Source: Streptomyces sp. WAC 01529
GTDB lineage: Bacteria; Actinomycetota; Actinomycetes; Streptomycetales; Streptomycetaceae
Direction: 5' to 3'
DNA: 64,000 bases
NCBI RefSeq assembly: GCF_003945545.1
Contig: NZ_CP029617.1
Location: 2,057,001 to 2,121,000, forward strand
In this document: positions 59,059-64,000 of the stretch, in pieces
Numbering within the stretch: the stretch's first letter is position 1
Layout: each line of letters begins with the position of its first letter
Notes under the pieces: generated by a model
Seen by the model: only the letters and a program-made list of their open reading frames with translations
Told to the model about the DNA's origin: nothing
Databases searched by the model: none
Program-made: the position numbers and the translations under genes

Positions 59059-60288
59059 ATGCTGACCCGATTCGCCATCGCCCCCAGCGGCTTCAAGGAG
59101 TCCCTGTCCGCGAACGCCGCCGCCGAGGCCATCGCGGCGGGCGTACGCCGTGTCGTCCCGCACGCCGAGACCGATCTGATCCCCCTGGTGGACGGCGGCG
59201 AGGGCACGGCCCGCGCGCTCGCCGCCGCGGAAGGTGGCCGCCTCGTCGCGCTGCCCGCCACCGGCCCCGTGGGCCAGCCGATCGGCACGCACTTCGCGCT
59301 GCTGCCCGACGGCACCGCGGTCGTCGAGATGGCGGCCGTGGCCGGGCTCTCCCTGGTCCCCCGCGAGCTGCGCGACCCGGGCGCCACCACGACGTACGGC
59401 GTCGGCGAGCTGATCCGCGCCGCGCTCGACACGGGCGCCCGCCGCATCCTGGTCGGCTGCGGCGACTCGGGCACCTCCGACGGCGGCGCGGGCGCCCTCC
59501 AGGCCCTGGGCGCCCGCCTCCTGGACGTGGACGGCTGGGAACTGCCACGCGGGGGACGGGAGTTGAAGCGGCTGAGCCGCATCGACACGAGCGGCCTCGA
59601 CCCGCGCCTCGCCGAGACCGACATCCGGGTGGCCTGCAACCCGTTCAACGTCCTGTGCGGCGAGCGTGGCGTGGCCCGCGTCTTCGGCCCGCAGAAGGGC
59701 GCGACCGCCACACAGGTGGCGGAACTGGCGGCTGCCCTGGAGCACTGGGCGTACGTCCTCACCCGCGACCTGCGCGTCACGGCGGACCTCTTCGACGGCC
59801 CCGGCACCGGCGCGTCGGGCGGCCTCGGCGCCGGGCTCGCCGCGCTCGGCGCCCGGCTCCTGCCCCGCTTCGACGTACTGCTCGGCCGGCTCGACCTGGA
59901 CGCCAGGCTGGCCCGCGCCGACCTCGTCGTCACCGCGGAGGGCGCCCTGGACCACCAGACGCCGCGGGGCAAGATCCCCGCCGAGGTGGCCCGGCGCGCC
60001 AAGCGGTCCGGCCGCCCGGTCCTGGTGCTCGCGGGCACCATCGGAGAAGGCGCGCACACCGTCCGGGCGCTGGGCGTCGACGCCTACAGCGCCATCCTGC
60101 CCGCCCCGGTCTCGCTGACCGAGGCGCTCGGCCGGGGCGGCGAGTTCCTCACCGACGCGACCGAGCGGGCCTTGCGGATGATCCAGCTGGGGTCGCGGCT
60201 GCCGACCGGTCCGGCGACGGCACGGCTGCCCGCGGGTCAGGCGGCGGCGCTGGTGTCGGGCACGCAGCGGCCGTCCTCGGTGCGGTAG
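59059..60288 (+). CDS. glxK: Glycerate kinase
   Basis: A 409-residue GarK/GlxK-type (class I) glycerate 2-kinase that phosphorylates D-glycerate. Motifs include IAPSGFKESLSA near the start, PLVDGGEGTARAL, GCGDSGTSDGGAGALQALGARL, GPQKGATATQV, GASGGLGAGLAAL and the late TAEGALDHQTPRGKIP. It is slightly longer than usual at the C-terminus. GGAGA lies seven bases before the ATG at 59059. The last 52 bp overlap the convergent desulfurase-like gene. Confidence 0.9.
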   Translation: MLTRFAIAPSGFKESLSANAAAEAIAAGVRRVVPHAETDLIPLVDGGEGTARALAAAEGGRLVALPATGPVGQPIGTHFALLPDGTAVVEMAAVAGLSLVPRELRDPGATTTYGVGELIRAALDTGARRILVGCGDSGTSDGGAGALQALGARLLDVDGWELPRGGRELKRLSRIDTSGLDPRLAETDIRVACNPFNVLCGERGVARVFGPQKGATATQVAELAAALEHWAYVLTRDLRVTADLFDGPGTGASGGLGAGLAALGARLLPRFDVLLGRLDLDARLARADLVVTAEGALDHQTPRGKIPAEVARRAKRSGRPVLVLAGTIGEGAHTVRALGVDAYSAILPAPVSLTEALGRGGEFLTDATERALRMIQLGSRLPTGPATARLPAGQAAALVSGTQRPSSVR

Positions 60289-61619
60289 TTCCACCGAGCG
60301 CCGTCCGCCACCAGCTCCTTGACGGCGCGTACGAAGCGCTCGACGTGTTCGTCCGGGGTGCCCGCGCCGAAGCTCACGCGGATCGCGTTGAGCGACTTCT
60401 CGCCGGGCGCGGCCTCGGGGGCGCCGCACTCACCGGGCTCGTCGGCTTCGCCGCCGAGCAGGGTGCGCAGCAGCGGGTGGGCGCAGAACAGGCCGTCCCG
60501 TACGCCGATGCCGTACTCGGCGGAGAGCGCGGCGGCGAAGTGCGAGCTGTTCCAGCCGTCCACGACGAAGGAGATGACACCGACGCGCGGCGCGTCGTCC
60601 CCGAAGAGCGAGAGCACCCGAACGGCGGGCACCTCGGCGAGCCCTTCGCGCACCTTGCGGATCAAGTACCGCTCGCGGGCCACCAGCTCGTCGAAGCCCG
60701 CCTCGGTGAGCGCCTTGCACGCGGAGGCGATGGAGTAGACGCCGATGACGTTCGGCGAACCGGCCTCGTGGCGGGCGGCGGTCTCGTGCCACTCCACGTC
60801 CACGCCGCCGCCCGCTTCCTTGGGGCGTCGCGCCACCTTGCGCGAGGCGCCGCCGCCCGCGAGGTACGGCTCGGCCACCCGCAGCCAGTCGGAGCGGCCC
60901 GCGAGCACGCCCGAGCCGAAGGGCGCGTACAGCTTGTGCCCGGAGAACGCGACCCAGTCGACGTCCGACTCCCGCACCGATACCGGGTGGTGGGGCGCGA
61001 GCTGCGCGGCGTCGAGGACGATCCGGGCGCCGTGCGCGTGCGCGGCGGCCGCCAACTCCCGGACGGGCCACAGCTCGCCGGTGACGTTCGAGGCGCCGGT
61101 CACGCACACCAGGGCGGGCCCGTAGGGGTCGCGGTCGGCGAGGGCCCGCTCCAGGGTCTGGACGGCCTCTACGGGGGTGCGGGGCGCGTCGAGGTAGGTG
61201 ACGCGGGCGTCCCGCCACGGCAGGAGCGAGGCGTGGTGCTCGGTCTCGAAGACGAAGACCTGGCACTCGGCGGGCAGCGCGGCGGCGAGCAGGTTCAGCG
61301 AGTCGGTGGTGGAGCGGGTGAAGACGACCTGGTCGCCCTCGCGGCAGTCGAGGAACTCCGCGACGGCCGTACGGGAGTTCTCGAAGAGGTCGGTGGAGAG
61401 CTGCGAGAGGTATCCGGCGCCGCGGTGCACGCTGCCGTAGTACGGCGCGTACGCGGCCACGTCGTCCCACACCCGCTGGAGCGCGGGCGCGCTCGCCGCG
61501 TAGTCGAGCGCGGCGTACGTCACCTCGCCGCCGGTGACGAGCGGCACGGTGACGTCACGGCCGAGGACGGCCAGCGGGGCACAGACGGACGAGTCGGCGG
61601 CGACAGCGGAAACAGACAT
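60237..61619 (-). CDS. Class V aminotransferase, cysteine desulfurase (SufS/Csd-like)
   Basis: A 460-residue pyridoxal-phosphate enzyme of the class V family. Key parts are LDYAASAPALQRV near the start, the cofactor-binding ETEHHASLLPW, DAAQLAPHHPV, and SGHKLYAPFGSG carrying the PLP Lys (near residue 231). RDGLFCAHPLLRTL aligns with the SufS-type RAGHHCAQPL motif and retains the catalytic Cys. It probably removes sulfur from cysteine. It is preceded by a SAM-IV riboswitch, so its expression should fall at high S-adenosylmethionine. GGGAG before the ATG at 61619 supports the start. Its 3' end overlaps glycerate kinase by 52 bp. Confidence 0.85.
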   Translation of the reverse strand: MSVSAVAADSSVCAPLAVLGRDVTVPLVTGGEVTYAALDYAASAPALQRVWDDVAAYAPYYGSVHRGAGYLSQLSTDLFENSRTAVAEFLDCREGDQVVFTRSTTDSLNLLAAALPAECQVFVFETEHHASLLPWRDARVTYLDAPRTPVEAVQTLERALADRDPYGPALVCVTGASNVTGELWPVRELAAAAHAHGARIVLDAAQLAPHHPVSVRESDVDWVAFSGHKLYAPFGSGVLAGRSDWLRVAEPYLAGGGASRKVARRPKEAGGGVDVEWHETAARHEAGSPNVIGVYSIASACKALTEAGFDELVARERYLIRKVREGLAEVPAVRVLSLFGDDAPRVGVISFVVDGWNSSHFAAALSAEYGIGVRDGLFCAHPLLRTLLGGEADEPGECGAPEAAPGEKSLNAIRVSFGAGTPDEHVERFVRAVKELVADGARWNYRTEDGRCVPDTSAAA

Positions 61620-61647
61620 GGCGAACTCCCGTAAGAGGCAAGTGAGT

Positions 61648-61695
61648 TCACTGCGAGGACGCACGTACGGCGCGCATGCGACAGGGGCACGGCAT
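61648..61695 (-). CDS. Possible leader peptide before the desulfurase-like gene
   Basis: A 15-residue frame MPCPCRMRAVRASSQ ends 29 bp before the desulfurase start, downstream of the SAM-IV element and a small hairpin. Two Cys codons close together would fit cysteine-responsive attenuation, but no Shine-Dalgarno sequence is seen and a shorter start (MRAVRASSQ) exists. Confidence 0.25.
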   Translation of the reverse strand: MPCPCRMRAVRASSQ

Positions 61696-61738
61696 GGGTA
61701 CGGCGGTGCAGTGAGGAAGAGAAAAAGGTGTGCGGAAA

Positions 61739-61752
61739 GGGGCCGAAGGCCC
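61739..61752 (-). terminator. Small hairpin in the desulfurase leader
   Basis: On the minus strand GGGCC-TTC-GGCCC followed by CTTTCC lies between the SAM-IV riboswitch and the coding region. It could be the expression platform, an attenuator-like terminator, but is short. Confidence 0.4.
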
Positions 61753-61819
61753 TAACACATTCGCTTGCTCACGAGACTGCTCCCTTGAGGACCAGGACCC
61801 CAGGGCTGTGACATTCACC

Positions 61820-61950
61820 GATGTCCAGGGGTCCGCGCTTGCCATACGCCTTGCTGCGTACGACCTGGTCTTCACCCGGGGCACCCCGCCACGGACGGAG
61901 GGTTGCCGGACAGCGGGCCGGGGCCGTAGTCGCTGTCACTCATGACCTGT
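61820..61950 (-). ncRNA. SAM-IV riboswitch upstream of the desulfurase-like gene
   Basis: Read on the minus strand, the region holds the SAM-IV landmarks in order: GGTCATGAGTGACAGCG (from 61947), CCGGCAACCCTCCGTCCG, GGCGGGGTGCCCCGGGTG and AAGACC closing P1 (61867), then a TACGC/GCGTA hairpin and GCGGACCCC for the outer pseudoknot. It precedes the coding region by about 200 bases. SAM-IV elements are known from actinomycetes before sulfur-metabolism genes. Confidence 0.85.
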
Positions 61951-61978
61951 CCAGCATCCTGCCACACGATCTTCGACG

Positions 61979-62015
61979 CGCAAGGCGCAGTCCAGAATCC
62001 GGACTGCGCCTTGCG
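61979..62015 (-). terminator. Hairpin terminator after trpD
   Basis: CGCAAGGCGCAGTCC and its exact complement form a 15-bp stem with a 7-base loop, 20 bp beyond the trpD stop. It separates trpD from the riboswitch-controlled gene. Together with the elements listed, it accounts for the 416-bp stretch 61620-62035. Confidence 0.88.
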
Positions 62016-62035
62016 TCACACGGGTGGCCGGAGGG

Positions 62036-63100
62036 TCAGCGGTTGCTGGCCGCCACCCACCGCTCCAGGGCCTTCTTCGCGGCCCCGGAGTCGATCGCCC
62101 GGGCCGCCTTCTCGATGCCGGCGCGGATCTGCTCCTCCAGGGAGGCGTCGGTCGGGTCGAGGGCGACGAGCGCCGCCGCGGAGTTCAGCAGCACCGCGTC
62201 CCGCACCGGCCCGCTCTCGCCGTCGAGCAGCCGCAGGGCGACCTCCGCGTTGTACGAGGCGTCCGCGCCCCGCAGCGCCTCCACGGGCACCAGCTCGATG
62301 CCGACGTCACGGGGGTCGAAGGCCTCCTCGCGCACCGTCCCGTCCCGCACGACCCACACCCGGGAGGTGGCCGTCGTCGTCAGCTCGTCGAGCCCGTCGT
62401 CGCCGCGGAAGACCAGCGCCGAGGAGCCGCGCTCGGCGAGCACCCCGGCGACGATCGGCGCGACACGCGCGTCGGCCACGCCCGTGGCCTGGGCCCGCAC
62501 CTTGGCGGGGTTGGTGAGCGGGCCGAGGAAGTTGAAGGTCGTCCGGATCCCCAGCTCCTTGCGGGCCGGGGCCACATGGCGCAGCGCCGGATGGAACTTC
62601 ACCGCGAAGCAGAAGGTGATGCCCGCCTCCTCGGCCACCTCGACGACCCGCTGGGGCGTGAGGTCCAGATTGACGCCCAGCTTCTCCAGTACGTCGGAGG
62701 CGCCGGACGCGCTGGAGGCGGCGCGGTTGCCGTGCTTGACGACCTTCGCGCCCGTGCCCGCGACGACGATCGCGGACATGGTCGAGATGTTGACGGTCTT
62801 CGCGCCGTCGCCGCCGGTGCCGACGATGTCGACGCTGGGCCCCGGCACGTCGATGACCCGGGCGTGCGCGTACATGGCGCGTACCAGGCCGGAGATCTCC
62901 TCGACGGTCTCCCCCTTGGCCCGCAGCGCGACCGCGAACCCCGCGATCTGCGCGTCGGTGGCCTCGCCGCGCATGATGCGGTCCATGGCCCAGGCCGTGT
63001 CGTCGGCGCTCTGGTCGCGCCCGTCGAGCAGGCCGTTCAGTACGTCGGGCCAGGAACGGCCCGCCGCGGTAGTGCCTCCTGCGGGGGTCACAGCGCTCAT
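62036..63100 (-). CDS. trpD: Anthranilate phosphoribosyltransferase
   Basis: A 354-residue enzyme of the tryptophan pathway that adds the phosphoribosyl group of PRPP to anthranilate. Landmarks are [18 protein letters not shown] (near residue 87), [20 protein letters not shown] (near 120), [12 protein letters not shown] and the late [13 protein letters not shown]. Length is normal. AGGAG lies five bases before the ATG at 63100. It lies downstream of qcrB on the same strand with a terminator between, 33 kb from the anthranilate synthase gene. Confidence 0.96.
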   Translation of the reverse strand: MSAVTPAGGTTAAGRSWPDVLNGLLDGRDQSADDTAWAMDRIMRGEATDAQIAGFAVALRAKGETVEEISGLVRAMYAHARVIDVPGPSVDIVGTGGDGAKTVNISTMSAIVVAGTGAKVVKHGNRAASSASGASDVLEKLGVNLDLTPQRVVEVAEEAGITFCFAVKFHPALRHVAPARKELGIRTTFNFLGPLTNPAKVRAQATGVADARVAPIVAGVLAERGSSALVFRGDDGLDELTTTATSRVWVVRDGTVREEAFDPRDVGIELVPVEALRGADASYNAEVALRLLDGESGPVRDAVLLNSAAALVALDPTDASLEEQIRAGIEKAARAIDSGAAKKALERWVAASNR

Positions 63101-63145
63101 AGCCGCTCCTGGTCTTCGTCCGTATGGAAGGAAACCCCGGTCTGC

Positions 63146-63175
63146 CGGGGTGGGACCACCCGGGGTGGGACCACC
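63146..63175. repeat. Two tandem 15-bp repeats between qcrB and trpD
   Basis: CGGGGTGGGACCACC occurs twice in direct succession at 63146 and 63161. Each unit contains an internal dyad GGGTGG-GACCACC-type (GGTGG/CCACC). It lies 46-75 bp before the trpD ATG and could be a regulator site or a local duplication. Confidence 0.7.
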
Positions 63176-63198
63176 CTATCCAGCCCCGGGGACGGCAA

Positions 63199-63229
63199 AG
63201 AGCCCCGTCCAGGCAATGGACGGGGCTCT
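63199..63229 (-). terminator. Hairpin terminator after qcrB
   Basis: AGAGCCCCGTCC, a 7-base loop and GGACGGGGCTCT form a perfect 12-bp stem 46 bp beyond the qcrB stop, read on the minus strand. Confidence 0.85.
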
Positions 63230-63274
63230 CGCCGTGGCGACCGTGTTGGTCAGGGCTCTAAGAGCCTCAGGTGA

Positions 63275-64000
63275 TCAGTGGTGGCCGTGGCCGCTGGTGA
63301 TCTCCTTGTACTCCTCGGCGGTGGGCTTGGGGATCTGGTTGTCCTCCCCGTAGTAGCCCTTGGAGAGCTTGGCCCGGAGCTTCTGCGAACCGGACACCTT
63401 GCGCTCGACACCGTTCTCGTCGACCGTCGGGCCGATCTCGACCGGCGCGTACTGCTCGTGCGCCGTGAGGGTGTGCAGCTGACCCTGGTCGAGCGGCTCG
63501 TGGACCTCGATGAACTCACCGTGCGGCAGGCGCTTGATGATGCCCGACTCGCGGCCGTGCAGCACCTTGTCCTTGTCGCGGCGCTGGAGACCCAGGCAGA
63601 TCCGCTTGGTGACGATGAAGGCGATGACCGGGGCGACGAAGAACCCGATCCGCACGAACCAGGTGATCGCGTTGATCGACAGGTGGAAGTGCGTGGCCCA
63701 GAGGTCGTTTCCACCACCGATCAGCAGGACCATGTACCAGGTGATCCAGGCGACACCGAACGCGGTCCGGGTCGGCACGTTGCGCGGCCGGTCCAGGACG
63801 TGGTGCTCGCGCTTGTCGCCGGTGACCCAGGACTCGATGAACGGGTAGACCGCGATGGTCACGAGGACCAGCGGGAAGATGACCAGCGGGATGAAGACGC
63901 CCAGGACGAGCGTGTGACCCCAGAGGTTGATCTCCCAGCCCGGCATGACACGGATCAGGCCTTCGGAGAAGCCCATGTACCAGTCGGGCTGGGCGCCGGT
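63275..64000 (-). CDS. qcrB: Cytochrome bc1 complex cytochrome b subunit (C-terminal part)
   Basis: The frame is open through the window edge, so only the last 241 residues are present. They begin with TGAQPDWYMGFSEGLIR, the PDWY motif before the C-terminal helices of cytochrome b, followed by four membrane helices and a long hydrophilic tail of about 100 residues ending HGHH. The extended tail is typical of actinobacterial QcrB, which works in a bc1-aa3 supercomplex passing electrons from menaquinol. The upstream qcrA and qcrC genes should lie beyond 64000. Confidence 0.96.
   Translation of the reverse strand, partial: TGAQPDWYMGFSEGLIRVMPGWEINLWGHTLVLGVFIPLVIFPLVLVTIAVYPFIESWVTGDKREHHVLDRPRNVPTRTAFGVAWITWYMVLLIGGGNDLWATHFHLSINAITWFVRIGFFVAPVIAFIVTKRICLGLQRRDKDKVLHGRESGIIKRLPHGEFIEVHEPLDQGQLHTLTAHEQYAPVEIGPTVDENGVERKVSGSQKLRAKLSKGYYGEDNQIPKPTAEEYKEITSGHGHH

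Overview
This is a high-GC (about 72%) actinobacterial chromosome segment. Gene content, gene order and signals all point to Streptomyces: GTG and TTG starts, leaderless promoters, dispersed Streptomyces hairpins, MacRS, PASTA kinase, PimB-type mannosyltransferase, fused anthranilate synthase, glucokinase near phosphofructokinase, and trpD next to qcrB. About 63 protein genes are called. Most are conserved core-type genes. No phage, transposon, CRISPR array, rRNA, tRNA or biosynthetic gene cluster was recognised.

Layout. 1-6.0 kb: end of a DUF58 gene and a transglutaminase membrane protein on +, then DUF3040, methyltransferase and SAV_6107/HEPN genes on -. 6.1-9.6 kb: a degenerate ABC ATPase, a YhgE/Pip membrane protein and a TetR regulator, with a TetR-like dyad at the front. 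10-12.2 kb: DUF4126 membrane protein and a CrtI-like flavoprotein. 12.2-19.2 kb: Tyr/Gln-rich membrane protein, metF, thiE, Rv2175c-like regulator, ferredoxin-reductase-like protein (all -), then a TPP riboswitch and thiO-thiS-thiG (+). 19.4-24.5 kb: PASTA kinase, endonuclease IV, DUF4396 protein, sulfite-oxidase-like protein, bacterioferritin and its ferredoxin with an iron box. 24.7-31.9 kb: class II DAHP synthase, a SRPBCC/TetR divergent pair, a trp leader peptide with attenuator before a fused anthranilate synthase, a D-lactate-dehydrogenase-type enzyme and pfkA. 32.1-34.9 kb: plsC-macS-macR. 35-38.4 kb: hydrolase, membrane protein, ECF sigma factor and its CU044_5270 partner. 38.4-43.5 kb: nuclease/phosphatase, glucokinase, DUF5304, ArsA-like ATPase, SRPBCC protein, metallophosphoesterase. 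43.8-54.9 kb: acyl-CoA ligase, PimB-type and GT87 mannosyltransferases, metalloprotease lipoprotein, two NlpC/P60 hydrolases, NYN protein, zinc-ribbon protein, rhomboid, Lrp-ligand-domain protein. 55-60.3 kb: Asp-rich exported peptide, OmpR-type two-component system, anion transporter, glycerate kinase. 60.2-64 kb: SAM-IV riboswitch and cysteine desulfurase-like enzyme, trpD, and the 3' part of qcrB.

How the genes connect. Central and aromatic metabolism dominate: PFK, glucokinase and glycerate kinase; DAHP synthase, anthranilate synthase and trpD; thiamine thiazole assembly; folate one-carbon metabolism; iron storage. Regulation is unusually readable. There are two recognised riboswitches (TPP, SAM-IV), one Trp attenuator, an iron box, three TetR-type dyads, a CsoR-like dyad, a MacR-like box, and two near-identical leaderless promoters of the type described for actinomycete DNA-damage genes.

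I did not find a clear new multi-gene system. The most promising leads are regulatory: the damage-type promoters on a flavoprotein and on the PASTA kinase, the CsoR-like element plus hairpin before a His-rich DUF4396 protein, and a MacR-like box before the DUF4126 gene. At protein level the leads are a P-loop-degenerate ABC pair, a PFK with pyrophosphate-type active-site residues, and a membrane protein with a Tyr/Gln/Gly-rich tail.
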